Positions 42,626 through 51,826 of a stretch of DNA of 64,000 nt are shown piece by piece. Both the position numbers and the translations under genes were made by a program. Source of the stretch: Gemmatimonadaceae bacterium (GTDB lineage Bacteria > Gemmatimonadota > Gemmatimonadetes > Gemmatimonadales > Gemmatimonadaceae); the NCBI GenBank assembly GCA_036003045.1, contig DASYSS010000027.1, forward strand, positions 1 to 64,000, read 5' to 3'. The notes below the pieces were generated by a model that did no database searches, was not told the DNA's origin, and saw only the letters and a program-made list of their open reading frames with translations. Every line of letters starts with the position of its first letter. The first letter of the stretch is position 1.

Positions 42626-43623
42626 GCGCGGCGCCTCGGATCGACCAGCGGCAGGGCGAGGTCGCCCGCGAGGTTCGCGAAGATTACCAGCGCGGCGTAC
42701 ACCGCGGCCGCGCCCATCACGAGCGGATAGTCGCGCGCGGCGATCGCGTCCACCATGAGCCGGCCCATTCCCGGCCAGGCAAACACGGACTCCACAAAGA
42801 TCGATCCCGCGACGAGCCCGGGCAGCGACAGCGCGAACAGCACGATCAGCGGCGGCAGAACGTTGGAGAGTACGTGCCGCACGTTCACGCGCGCTGGCGA
42901 CGATCCTTTCGCGCGAGCCGTGCGCACGAAATCCTGTCCCATCACGTCGGCGACGCTCGAGCGCGAGTAGCGCGCGATGCCCGCCGCTCCGACGGCGGTG
43001 AGGATGCTCACCGGCAGGATCGCGTGGCGCAGGAGATCCGAGAGCGCGGCGAATCCATGCACCTCGAGTCCCGGCGCATGAATCCCGAACGCCGGCAGGC
43101 GCAGCCACGCCGGCAATCCCCACTCCGCCGCGCCGTACGTGAACACGGCGACCAGCGCGAGCGCCAGCCAAAAGCTCGGCGCGGCATACATGGCCGTGGT
43201 AATCACCGTCAGCGCCCGATCCACGGCCCGGCCGCGACGCGCCGCCTGAATGAGACCGAGCGGAACTCCAATCAGGAACGTCAGAGCGAGCGAGGCGGCG
43301 CCGAGTCCAAGCGATACGGGAAGCGCATCGGCGACGGCGCGAGTCACCGGTTCTCGGCGGAGCGAGCTTTCGCCGAGATTGCCGTGCAGCACGCCGTTCG
43401 CCCACCGTGCATATTGCACGGCGACCGACCGGTCGAGTCCGAGCTCGGCGCGGATTCGCGCGGCGTCGGCCGCCGTCGCGGACGGCGGAACGAGGAAGGT
43501 CGCGGCATCACCCGGGGCGAGGCGGACGAGCGCGAACGTGAGCGTGAGCACCAGCCAGAGAAGCGCGAACGCGCCGGCGAGGCGCCGCAGCACGGCGAGG
43601 AGATGCACGCGCTGAACCTGCAT
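42622..43623 (-). CDS. Oligopeptide-type ABC transporter permease (DppB-like)
   Basis: The 333-residue protein matches DppB/OppB: an N-terminal helix followed by FALVRLAPGDAATFLV, the periplasmic block ELGLDRSVAVQYARWANGVL, GNLGESSLRREPV, and the EAA-type loop DFVRTARAKGSSPARVNVRH. About six helices are visible. ATG 43623 would overlap the divergent binding-protein gene by 21 bases; GTG 43608 or 43593 are alternative starts. It is followed by the DppC-like gene. Confidence 0.92.
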   Translation of the reverse strand: MQVQRVHLLAVLRRLAGAFALLWLVLTLTFALVRLAPGDAATFLVPPSATAADAARIRAELGLDRSVAVQYARWANGVLHGNLGESSLRREPVTRAVADALPVSLGLGAASLALTFLIGVPLGLIQAARRGRAVDRALTVITTAMYAAPSFWLALALVAVFTYGAAEWGLPAWLRLPAFGIHAPGLEVHGFAALSDLLRHAILPVSILTAVGAAGIARYSRSSVADVMGQDFVRTARAKGSSPARVNVRHVLSNVLPPLIVLFALSLPGLVAGSIFVESVFAWPGMGRLMVDAIAARDYPLVMGAAAVYAALVIFANLAGDLALPLVDPRRRA

Positions 43624-45222
43624 GGGCGTGTTCGAGTGTCAACCGTCGCGAGCGTCGGCGCGGCGGCGCTCGTCATCGCATGCTGGAACGCCGAGCGGCC
43701 GCCCGACACGGTCGTTTATGCATCCGGCACGGATCTCGAGTCCGGCAACCCGCTTGTCACGATTCACCCATTGTCGCGCCAGATCCAGCGATTCGTTCTG
43801 TACGTGACGCTGGCGAAGTACGACGACAAGCTGCAGCCCACGCCGTACGCGGCCACGTCCTGGTCCTGGTCGCCCGATCGACGCGATCTCACGTTGCATC
43901 TCGCGAACGGTCTCCAGTGGCAAGACGGCGTGCCGACGACCGCGCGCGACGTCGCCTATACACTCGAGGCGGCGCGCGATCCGGCGACCGGATATCTGCG
44001 CTCGGCCGATCTCGCCGGCGTCGACACCGTCCTCGCTCGCGACGATCAAACCGTCGAGATTCGCTTTCACGCGCCGCAGTCGTCGTTGCCGCTCGTGTTC
44101 TGCGAGCTGCCGATCGTCCCCGCGCATTTGCTCGACACGATCGCCCACGCGGAATTACGGCGCGCGGCCTTCAACTTCGCGCCCGTCGGCAACGGCCCGT
44201 TCGAGTTCGTCGAACGGCGGGCAGGATCGCGATGGACGTTTCGCCGGAACCCGCGCTTCCCGTCGTCACTCGGCGGACCGCCGCGCGTCGCGGGTTTGGT
44301 AGTCGCCGTCGTCGACGAGCCGACGACCAAGTTCGCCGGTCTGGCAAGCGGCGAGTTGGACGTTGCCGGCATCTCACCCGCGATGGCGCCGCTCGCGCGG
44401 CGCGACCCGTCGATGCGCGTCGTCGAGTACCCGATTCTGTTCACGACGGGGCTGGTGTTCAACGTTCGCAAGCCGCCGTTCGACGACGCCCGCGTGCGCC
44501 GCGCGATCTCATTCTCGATCGACCGCGCGCGGATCGTCGCCGCCGCGCTCGCGGGCTTCGGAGTTCCGGCCACGGGACCAGTGCCGCCCGAGAGTCCGTT
44601 CGCCCTTCCCGCGACCGCGTCGCGCGACACGACCCGCGCGGATTCGCTGCTCGACGCCGCGGGATGGAAGCGTTCGGCCAACGGCATTCGTCAACGACTC
44701 GGCCGCCCGCTCGAGCTCGATCTGCTCACTGTCGGGTCGGGCGACAACGCGCTCGAGCAACTCGTTCAGGCCGATCTCGCGGTGCGCGGGATCCGCGTCA
44801 GCATCCGGCAGGTCGAGTTGGGCACTTTCCTCAACGACGCGCGCGCCGCGACGAAGACATTCGACGTGCTGGTGGCCGGAATTCCCGGCGACGTGGCTCT
44901 CTCATTCGTGTCGGCGATGTTCGAGACGAGGCAGCGCGGCGGCGCCCTCGACTACACGGGCTTTCATTCTCGCGAGCTCGATTCGCTCTTCGTTGCGGCG
45001 CGAAACGCGACCGATGAGCCGGCGCGCGTCGCCTCGTGGCGCTCGGCGCAGCAAGTGCTCGACGACAGCATGCCGGTCGCCTGGCTGTACTACTCGCGCG
45101 GCGTCCAAGGAGTGTCGGCGCGGCTCCGCCACGTGACGATGGATCTCCGCGGCGAGATGGTGTCCGTCTCCGACTGGAGCATCGAGTCTGCGGCGGCGCG
45201 CAAGGTCGCCGCGTCGCGATGA
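43603..45222 (+). CDS. Peptide/oligosaccharide ABC transporter substrate-binding lipoprotein
   Basis: The 539-residue protein belongs to the family 5 extracellular solute-binding proteins. A lipoprotein signal with VIAC lipobox lies at about residues 12-27, followed by YASGTDLESGNPLVTIHPL and the family block YTLEAARDPATGYLRSADL. PVGNGPFEFVERRAGSRW and VFNVRKPPFDDARVRRAISF are typical of DppA/OppA types. ATG 43603 gives arginines before the hydrophobic core; GTG 43636 would not. It is divergent from dppB with overlapping 5' ends. Its stop overlaps the heparinase-like gene as ATGA. Confidence 0.9.
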   Translation: MHALNLHGRVRVSTVASVGAAALVIACWNAERPPDTVVYASGTDLESGNPLVTIHPLSRQIQRFVLYVTLAKYDDKLQPTPYAATSWSWSPDRRDLTLHLANGLQWQDGVPTTARDVAYTLEAARDPATGYLRSADLAGVDTVLARDDQTVEIRFHAPQSSLPLVFCELPIVPAHLLDTIAHAELRRAAFNFAPVGNGPFEFVERRAGSRWTFRRNPRFPSSLGGPPRVAGLVVAVVDEPTTKFAGLASGELDVAGISPAMAPLARRDPSMRVVEYPILFTTGLVFNVRKPPFDDARVRRAISFSIDRARIVAAALAGFGVPATGPVPPESPFALPATASRDTTRADSLLDAAGWKRSANGIRQRLGRPLELDLLTVGSGDNALEQLVQADLAVRGIRVSIRQVELGTFLNDARAATKTFDVLVAGIPGDVALSFVSAMFETRQRGGALDYTGFHSRELDSLFVAARNATDEPARVASWRSAQQVLDDSMPVAWLYYSRGVQGVSARLRHVTMDLRGEMVSVSDWSIESAAARKVAASR

Positions 45223-47966
45223 GTGTTCTCGTCGATCAAGAGACGCTCGCGCGGCGGCGACACGCCGCCGACACTCCGCTGCGGGACCTCGCCGATTCGC
45301 TGGCCTCGGACCTCGCGCCGCTCATCGGACTGGACTTCTACTTTCCGCCGCAGAAGGCGTTGCTCTCGCGTGCCGGTGGACGATGCGAGGTAGACGGCGC
45401 GATGCTCGAGTTCGATCCGTTCTCGCCGCACGAGCATCGCTGCCCCCGCTGCGGCCGGGTGTACTCGGGCGAATTGCACGACCGGTTTTGGACCTACTGG
45501 TACCAACTGTGGCTCGCCGAACGCGCGGTGCACGGCGCGGCACTGGCATCGGTCGGCCGCGGCGACCAGTTCGCAGCGTTGTCCCGCGACATTCTTGCCG
45601 GATACTGCGAGCGGTATCTGCGCTATCCCAACATCGACAATGTTCTCGGGCCCACGCGCCTGTTTTTCAGCACGTACCTCGAGTCGATCTGGCTGTTGCA
45701 GATCTGCGTCGCCGCCGACTTGATGGCCGAACGCGAGAGCGCGCTGGTCGACCGCGTGCGCTCGGAGATCGTCGAGCCGAGTCGTGCGTTGATCGCTGAG
45801 TTCGACGAAGGAGGATCGAACCGGCAAGTCTGGAACGACGTCGCGTTGCTCGCGGCCGCCCGCCTCCTCAAGGACGGCACGTCGGCCGAGCGCGCGGTGT
45901 TCGGCCGAAGCGGCGTAGCGCGCCAGATCGCGCACGGCGTGCTGAGCGACGGCACGTGGTACGAGGGCGAGAACTACCATTTGTTCGCGCACCGCGGCCT
46001 CTGGTACGCGGTGACGATGGCCGAGCGCGCGGGAATCGCGCTCGACTCCGAGCTCGTGCGGAGATTTCAGCGCGGGTTCGCCGCTCCGTTTCTCTCGGTG
46101 CTTCCGGACTTCACCCTTCCATCTCGGCGCGATTCACAGTACGCGATCTCGCTGCGTCAGTGGCGCATCGCCGAGCATTGCGAGCTGGGACTCGCTCGAG
46201 AGGACGATCCGACGCTCCGCGGCGCGCTCGCGCGCATGTACCTCGACCCCGCGCCGCGAGGGACGCTGGGACGCGACCGTTCGTCCGCCGACGTCGAGCG
46301 AAACGTGATCGCGTCGTCGTTGACCCGCGCCGATCTCAGTTGGCGCGCGTTGTTGTTTGCGCTGCCCCACCTGCCTCCGCTCGAAGCCGCCGCGCCGGAG
46401 TCGGCGTTGCTGGAGGGGCAGGGACTCGGCGTCTTTCGCCGAGACGCCGGGCGCGCGTACGCGGCACTCGACTACGGGCACTCGGGTGGGGGCCACGGCC
46501 ATCCCGACCGCCTGAATCTTCTGCTCGCCCACGACGCCGTGCGCTGGCTGGACGACTTCGGCACCGGCTCGTACGTCGATCGCACGCTCCACTGGTACCG
46601 CAGCACGCTCGCGCACAACGCGCCGCTCGCCGACGGCCACTCGCAGCGGCCGACGAACGGCATGCTGCGGAACTACGAAGAGCGCGAGGATTGCGGTTGG
46701 ATCTCGGCGGAAGCGGAAATCGCGCCTGGCGTTCGCGTGCGCCGCTCGGTCGCCGTGTTCGCGACGTATCTCGTCGACAGCGTCGAGTGGGAGGAAGAAG
46801 AGATCCCCGTGTCGCCCGCGTCGACATCGGAGCTCGGCGACGTCGAGCCGTGCCCGACGTTCGACCTTCCGATTCACGCCGCCCTGGAGCTGACTGGCGG
46901 CGTCGGCGCGGCCGAAGGCGCGCCGCTGACCGGCGGACACGGTCTCGAGGACGGTTTCGACTTTGCTCATGAAACGACGGTCCAGCAAGCACCGGTCGGC
47001 ACGACCGTCGTCGGGCTGGCGATGCGCGACGGCGCGCGGGCGTCGTTGTGGGGGCGCTCGATGGTGCCGTGCGAATGGTGGCGTGCGACGGCGCCCGGCG
47101 CGCCGGGACGCGGCGACCATGTGTTCTGGATCGTGCGCGCGCGGGAGCGAGACGGCCGGCACGACTTCGTGTGGAGTTGGAGCGAGGACGTCGTTCGCGC
47201 GGAGTTCGGTGAATCGATCCGAGTGGTGATGGCCGACGGCAGCGTCCACGACCATCAGCCCATGGCCGACCGATGGGAGATCGCGTTCGTCGATGCCGGC
47301 GGTAAAACGCGGCGCGTCGGACTCACCGGCGTCGTGCGGAGGACGGAGGCGCAACAGTCGATCGCGACGGCAGCCGACGCCGCGCCGCTCCGCCTCGTTC
47401 GCGGCGGCGAAACGAGGGTGACGCTGGGCGCGGAGCACTATCGACGCTCGGAGGAAACGTGGGAAGCGGCCAGGTGTCCCTCCGCCGACGTCGTGTTTCG
47501 CGCCCGTGGCGCCGTACTGACGATCGCCGTGACCGTTCACCGCAGCGACGTCACGTTCGCGCCGCGAAACGCCGAGAATCCGTTCGACAATGAGTCCTCC
47601 GACGTGAACGGCGACGGAATTCAACTGTACGCCAAATTCGACGGCCGGATCGCCGGATGGATGCTCGTACCCGAATTGGGCGGCGACTCCGTTCGTGTCC
47701 GCAGCCTCATCGGTACGGAGACGCAGCCTGAGCCGCCGCGGGCAACCTGGGAACGAGTCGGCGGCGGCTACCGCGTCACCATGGCGCTCGACGCGTCAGG
47801 TCTCACGGCGATCGACCTCATCGTGAACGAGATGCCCCGCGGCCGACTCCGTCGCCGCGGTCAACTCGTGCTCAGTGGAGCGTCGGGCGAGTTCGTCTAT
47901 CTCCGTGGCGACCGTCAGGACGCCGACCGACTCCTTCCCATCGACTGGGCCGACGAAAATGTCTGA
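45219..47966 (+). CDS. Heparinase II/III-like polysaccharide lyase with CBM9-like C-terminus
   Basis: The 915-residue product shows an alpha-toroid N-terminal half (about 60-400; DNVLGPTRLFFSTYLESIW, SDGTWYEGENYHLFAHRGLW) and a beta-sandwich domain starting near 410. The block LDYGHSGGGHGHPDRLNLLL with WLDDFGTGSY is the metal-site region of the heparinase II/III family. The last 200 residues (FRARGAVLTIAVTVHRSDVT, SSDVNGDGIQLYAKFDG) resemble a CBM9-like carbohydrate-binding domain. A CPRCGRVY motif near residue 72 may bind zinc. No signal peptide is seen, so it probably acts on imported uronate-containing oligomers. ATG 45219 overlaps the binding-protein stop. Confidence 0.8.
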   Translation: MSVLVDQETLARRRHAADTPLRDLADSLASDLAPLIGLDFYFPPQKALLSRAGGRCEVDGAMLEFDPFSPHEHRCPRCGRVYSGELHDRFWTYWYQLWLAERAVHGAALASVGRGDQFAALSRDILAGYCERYLRYPNIDNVLGPTRLFFSTYLESIWLLQICVAADLMAERESALVDRVRSEIVEPSRALIAEFDEGGSNRQVWNDVALLAAARLLKDGTSAERAVFGRSGVARQIAHGVLSDGTWYEGENYHLFAHRGLWYAVTMAERAGIALDSELVRRFQRGFAAPFLSVLPDFTLPSRRDSQYAISLRQWRIAEHCELGLAREDDPTLRGALARMYLDPAPRGTLGRDRSSADVERNVIASSLTRADLSWRALLFALPHLPPLEAAAPESALLEGQGLGVFRRDAGRAYAALDYGHSGGGHGHPDRLNLLLAHDAVRWLDDFGTGSYVDRTLHWYRSTLAHNAPLADGHSQRPTNGMLRNYEEREDCGWISAEAEIAPGVRVRRSVAVFATYLVDSVEWEEEEIPVSPASTSELGDVEPCPTFDLPIHAALELTGGVGAAEGAPLTGGHGLEDGFDFAHETTVQQAPVGTTVVGLAMRDGARASLWGRSMVPCEWWRATAPGAPGRGDHVFWIVRARERDGRHDFVWSWSEDVVRAEFGESIRVVMADGSVHDHQPMADRWEIAFVDAGGKTRRVGLTGVVRRTEAQQSIATAADAAPLRLVRGGETRVTLGAEHYRRSEETWEAARCPSADVVFRARGAVLTIAVTVHRSDVTFAPRNAENPFDNESSDVNGDGIQLYAKFDGRIAGWMLVPELGGDSVRVRSLIGTETQPEPPRATWERVGGGYRVTMALDASGLTAIDLIVNEMPRGRLRRRGQLVLSGASGEFVYLRGDRQDADRLLPIDWADENV

Positions 47967-48708
47967 ATCGCTGCTCGACTCGGTTGTCGTCGTGCTCTAC
48001 GAGCCCCTCGATCCGGTGAATATCGGGGCGACGGTGCGCGCGATGAAGAACATGGGCGTGCACCGTCTGCGCCTGATTCGACCCGTCGTTTACGACGTCC
48101 AGCGAATCGAAGGGATCGCGCACGGCACGATGGACGTGATTCAGCAGATCGAGCGCTTCGACACGTTCGACGAAGCGGTTTCGGACTGCGTTCGCACCGC
48201 GGCTTTCACGGCGCGCCGCCGCTCGGCGAAGATTCGGCTGGTCGAGCCGCGCGAGGCGGCGCGCGAGCTGCTCGACGCGGCGCCCGACGGCCTGGTCGCC
48301 ATCATCTTCGGTCGTGAGGACAACGGTCTGCCGAACGACGTGCTCGACCGGGTGCACGTGACGGTGACCATCCCGACGACGAATCACGCGTCGCTCAACC
48401 TCGCGCAGGCCGCGCTGATCGCGTTGTACGAGCTTCACCGGCTGGCCGCCGATGCGACGCGAACCATCGCGCCGCCGCGAAAAGACGCGCCGCCGCCGAC
48501 CAACGGTGAATTCGAGCAGTATTTCTCCGACGCGGCGAAGTCGCTCGAGATGATCGAGTTCTTCAAGACGCGCTATCCCGAGCACATCATGCGCACGCTG
48601 AGGTCGCTCACCTTTCGCGCCGCGCCCGACGCCCGCGAGCTGTCGTTGCTCCGCGCGATGTCGATCGAGGTGATGAACTTCATCGAGCGCAAACGCCGGC
48701 GGGGTTGA
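47959..48708 (+). CDS. tRNA/rRNA 2'-O-methyltransferase, TrmJ/SpoU family
   Basis: The 249-residue SPOUT enzyme methylates a ribose 2'-OH with S-adenosylmethionine. The family motifs are EPLDPVNIGATVRAMKNMGV, IIFGREDNGLPNDVL and IPTTNHASLNLAQAALI, which form the knotted cofactor site. The C-terminal helical extension (residues 170-249) fits TrmJ, which acts on tRNA position 32, but another target is possible. It starts at ATG 47959, eight bases inside the heparinase-like gene, an odd partner for an RNA enzyme. Confidence 0.9.
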   Translation: MSESLLDSVVVVLYEPLDPVNIGATVRAMKNMGVHRLRLIRPVVYDVQRIEGIAHGTMDVIQQIERFDTFDEAVSDCVRTAAFTARRRSAKIRLVEPREAARELLDAAPDGLVAIIFGREDNGLPNDVLDRVHVTVTIPTTNHASLNLAQAALIALYELHRLAADATRTIAPPRKDAPPPTNGEFEQYFSDAAKSLEMIEFFKTRYPEHIMRTLRSLTFRAAPDARELSLLRAMSIEVMNFIERKRRRG

Positions 48709-48740
48709 CGTCGGCGAACCGACGGACCTCAATTTCGAGC

Positions 48741-50099
48741 ATGCCATTTCGCCGCTTCTTCGAGCGGGGTGCGAAGGACGCACCCGCTGCGCCGGCTCCT
48801 GCAGCCGATGAATCTGCTGAGGACACGGCCACCGTCGCCGACGACGAAGCGGAGGCTTCCGCCGAAGCGGAGGTGATTCCCGCGGAACACGATGAAGCCG
48901 ATTACCGCGACCGCGCCGCCGCCGTGCTGCCGACCGGCGCCTCGACGGGCAGCAAACGCACCGCCGCCCTGTACGGCTCCGAGGATTCTCCCGGGCCGTC
49001 GCACTACATTCGCGCTGTCGGGTGCCGCGTCACGGACGTGGACGGCAACGAGTACGTCGACTGCACGATGGCGCTCGGCGCCGTCTCGCTGGGATACGCT
49101 GAGCCGAACGTCACGCGCGCCGTCGTCGACGCGATCGCCGGCGGCAACGTCAGCGCACTCTCGAGCGTGCACGAAGTGGATGTCGCCGAGCGATTATGCG
49201 GGGTCATCCCGTGCGCGGACAAAGCGCAGTTTCTCAAGTCCGGCGCGGAAGCGATCGCCGCCGCGGTGCGCATCGCGCGAACGTACACGTCGCGCGACGT
49301 CGTGGTCGGATGCGGCTACTTCGGGTGGCTGGACTGGTCGGCCGACGAGACCACGGGCGTTCCGCAGGGTGTGCGGAAGGATTTTCGGCGGATTCCATTC
49401 GACGACGTCGCTGCGTTGGAGGCGGCCGTGGCCGCGGCGGGGAGCCAGCTCGCGGCGATCGTGATCGAGCCCGTCATCGAGCGCATGCCGTCGTCCGAGT
49501 GGATCAACCGCGCGCGTGAGCTCGCGACGCAATCGGGCGCCGCGCTCATCTTCGACGAGATCAAAACCGGATTCCGCCTCAAGACCGGCGGCTACCAGGC
49601 GTTCGCCGACGTCGTGCCGGATCTCGCCGCGTTCGGAAAGGCGATGGCCAACGGATTCCCGCTCGCCGCGGTCGTCGGCCACCGGGACCTCATGGACGCC
49701 GCGCGCAAGACGTGGATCTCGTCTACGCTGGCGAGCGAATCGTCGGCGCTGGCCGCGGCGGGGGCGGTGCTCACGTGGCACGACAGCGTCGACGTGTGCG
49801 CCTCGCTCTGGTCGATCGGCGCGGACATGAAGCACGCGATCACCGCGGCGATCGAGGCGAGCGGGGTGCAAGGGATTACCATCGACGGCCCCGACCCCAT
49901 GTGGATGCTCCGCTTCGACCGACCGGAACGCGAACAGCGTTTTCTCGAGCTCGGCGTGGCGAACGGCGTGATCCTCAAACGCGGCGCGTACAACTATGCC
50001 GCGCTCGCTCACGACGACGACGCGCTGAGGGACCTCGAGCGCGGCGCGAGCGACACGCTGGTCGCGTTGCGTGACGAGGAGGCGGAGGGCACCGATTGA
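48741..50099 (+). CDS. Class III aminotransferase (glutamate-1-semialdehyde mutase-like)
   Basis: The 452-residue PLP enzyme has the class III fold: MALGAVSLGYAEPNVTRAVV, FLKSGAEAIAAAVRIARTYT, IFDEIKTGFRLKTGGY and the Schiff-base Lys in AAFGKAMANGFPLAAVVG. The closest-looking relatives are glutamate-1-semialdehyde 2,1-aminomutase-like proteins of nucleotide-sugar or amino acid pathways. The first 60 residues are an unusual Ala/Glu/Asp-rich tail. ATG 48741 is used; a TTG at 48705 overlapping the previous stop would add 12 residues. Its stop overlaps the next gene as TTGA. The substrate cannot be read. Confidence 0.85.
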   Translation: MPFRRFFERGAKDAPAAPAPAADESAEDTATVADDEAEASAEAEVIPAEHDEADYRDRAAAVLPTGASTGSKRTAALYGSEDSPGPSHYIRAVGCRVTDVDGNEYVDCTMALGAVSLGYAEPNVTRAVVDAIAGGNVSALSSVHEVDVAERLCGVIPCADKAQFLKSGAEAIAAAVRIARTYTSRDVVVGCGYFGWLDWSADETTGVPQGVRKDFRRIPFDDVAALEAAVAAAGSQLAAIVIEPVIERMPSSEWINRARELATQSGAALIFDEIKTGFRLKTGGYQAFADVVPDLAAFGKAMANGFPLAAVVGHRDLMDAARKTWISSTLASESSALAAAGAVLTWHDSVDVCASLWSIGADMKHAITAAIEASGVQGITIDGPDPMWMLRFDRPEREQRFLELGVANGVILKRGAYNYAALAHDDDALRDLERGASDTLVALRDEEAEGTD

Positions 50100-50998
50100 G
50101 CGCGCGCACGGCGGGTGTTCCTCTCGGCGGCGGTGGCCCCCTCGTCGACGTCCACGCGCACTTTCATCACGCACGTACCGGTCGTTCCGACTGGGCGGAA
50201 GTGAACGAGGCGCGGTTCCGCGCCGGCGACCGCATCGGCATCACCTACCACGTTGCGTCGATCCTCGGCACGTGGGGGTTTTCGTCGCCGACCTACTTCC
50301 CGTCGCCCGACGACATCGCGCTCGGCAACGACGCGATGCTGGATCTGTGCGCGCGCGAGCCGGATCGGGCGCGCATGTTCACGACGGTGAATCCGAACTA
50401 CACGGAGCACGCGTGCGCCGAGATCGAGCGGTGCAGGGCGCGCGGAGCGATCGGCATCAAGCTGCTCGCCAGCCGGCGCGCCGACGACGCGCTTCTCGAT
50501 CCGATCGCCGCGCTCGCGGCCGAGCATCGCCTGCCGATGCTCCATCACATCTGGCAGCACCGCACGCGGGAGTGGCCGTCGCAAGAGATCTCTGATGGCG
50601 CCGACTTGGCGCGCCTCGCCGACCGACATCCGCGAGCGAGCTTCATCCTCGCGCACATCGGCGGCGGGGGCGACTACGCCCACACCTTTGCCGCCGTCCG
50701 CGACGTCCCGAACATCTTTCCCGACCTATCCGGCAGCGGCGTCGATCGCGGCATGCTCGACGCCGCCGTCGACGCGCTCGGCGCCGAGCGCTTGTTGTGG
50801 GGATCGGATCTCACGATGTGCACCGGTCTGGCGAAGCTTCGCGCGCTCGACGTGATGGGTCTGAGCCGCGACGAGATCGAAGCGATTCGCTGGAAGAACG
50901 CGGCGCGGCTGTTTCGCCCCGGAAGCTTTCCGAGGTGTGAGCGGTCGTCCGCCGGCATCGATGCGGCGCGCGATTCCCTCGCCGGAGTGCGCGCGTGA
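50096..50998 (+). CDS. Amidohydrolase-2 family metal-dependent hydrolase
   Basis: The 300-residue TIM-barrel protein carries the ligand motifs LVDVHAHFHH (HxH), MLHHIWQH, FILAHIGGGG and LLWGSDLTMCTG (Asp), as in the amidohydrolase-2 family of decarboxylases and lactone or C-C hydrolases. TTG 50096 overlaps the aminotransferase stop and has GGAGG about eight bases before it. The C-terminal block IEAIRWKNAARLF is typical of the family. The stop overlaps the next gene by four bases, so the pair is probably made in equal amounts. Confidence 0.85.
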   Translation: MSARTAGVPLGGGGPLVDVHAHFHHARTGRSDWAEVNEARFRAGDRIGITYHVASILGTWGFSSPTYFPSPDDIALGNDAMLDLCAREPDRARMFTTVNPNYTEHACAEIERCRARGAIGIKLLASRRADDALLDPIAALAAEHRLPMLHHIWQHRTREWPSQEISDGADLARLADRHPRASFILAHIGGGGDYAHTFAAVRDVPNIFPDLSGSGVDRGMLDAAVDALGAERLLWGSDLTMCTGLAKLRALDVMGLSRDEIEAIRWKNAARLFRPGSFPRCERSSAGIDAARDSLAGVRA

Positions 50999-51771
50999 TC
51001 GACGTCAACACGCTGATTGGTTCATATCCGTTCCGCGAAGTTCCCCATCCCGACCCTGACGCGCTCGTGCGCGTTCTCGACCGAGAGGGAATCGACGGCG
51101 CGTGGGTCGGCCATCTGCCGTCGGCGTTTCATCGGGATCCGACGGCGGGCAACGCGTCGCTCTACAAGGCTCTCGCGCCGTACGCCGGCCGTCTTCGGCC
51201 TGTCCCCGCGATCCGGCCCGATTGGCCCCACTGGCTCGGGGCGCTTGCGGCGGCGAGAGAGCAGGGGGCTCCCGCAGTGCGCGCATATCCGCCGCAGTGG
51301 GGCCTCGCACCCGGCGGCGGCGCGTCGACGAGCCTGCGCGAGTTCGCCGTGGCGACGGGAGAGATCGGACTCGCGCTGCTGTTGACGGTTCGATTCGAGG
51401 ATCTCCGGCAGCGCCATCCTATGGATTCCGTCGGAGACGTGACGGGCGCGACGGTCAGGGCGCTGGCGCGTGCGGGCGAATCGGTGCGCCTTGTCGTAAC
51501 GGCGGCGTCGCGAGAGTTGATCGAGGAGGTGCACTGGGGGTTGACGCCGGCCGAACAGCGGCGGGTCTTCTGGGACATCTCGTGGGTGTGGGGGCCGCCC
51601 GAGGATCATCTCTCGAAGCTCTTCCGCACGGTCGGCTCGAAGCGATTCGTGTTCGGCTCGCAGTGGCCGCTGCGCTTGATGCAAACGCCGACGGCAAACC
51701 TCGACCTGCTCGGTGACGACGTCGCCGATTCGTCGCTCGCCGACGCGCGCGACATCTGCTCGGCCGCGTAA
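50995..51771 (+). CDS. Amidohydrolase-2-like protein lacking metal ligands
   Basis: The 258-residue product has the same barrel outline as its neighbour. However, the HxH is replaced (IDVNTLIGSYPFRE) and the final Asp of GSD is Gln (VFGSQWPLRL). It is therefore probably not a metal hydrolase by itself, and may be a structural partner or a non-catalytic paralogue. GTG 50995 overlaps the previous stop as GTGA. It is the last gene before the act promoter. Several amidohydrolase-2 subfamilies start with a similar N-x-x-x-G-x-x-PFR, so this loss may be ancient rather than recent decay. Confidence 0.75.
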   Translation: MIDVNTLIGSYPFREVPHPDPDALVRVLDREGIDGAWVGHLPSAFHRDPTAGNASLYKALAPYAGRLRPVPAIRPDWPHWLGALAAAREQGAPAVRAYPPQWGLAPGGGASTSLREFAVATGEIGLALLLTVRFEDLRQRHPMDSVGDVTGATVRALARAGESVRLVVTAASRELIEEVHWGLTPAEQRRVFWDISWVWGPPEDHLSKLFRTVGSKRFVFGSQWPLRLMQTPTANLDLLGDDVADSSLADARDICSAA

Positions 51772-51778
51772 ACGTGGC

Positions 51779-51808
51779 TTGCGTGCAATCTCCCGCCCTT
51801 TCTAGATT
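51779..51808 (+). promoter_or_regulatory. Putative promoter of the act operon
   Basis: TTGCGT (51779-51784) and TAGATT (51803-51808) are 18 bases apart and can serve as -35 and -10 elements. The start codon of actA lies 79 bases downstream. The same TAGATTT occurs before several other genes in the window. Transcription would start near 51815, just upstream of the operator-like palindrome. Confidence 0.45.
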
Positions 51809-51826
51809 TCCCGGCCAGTCGGACGC

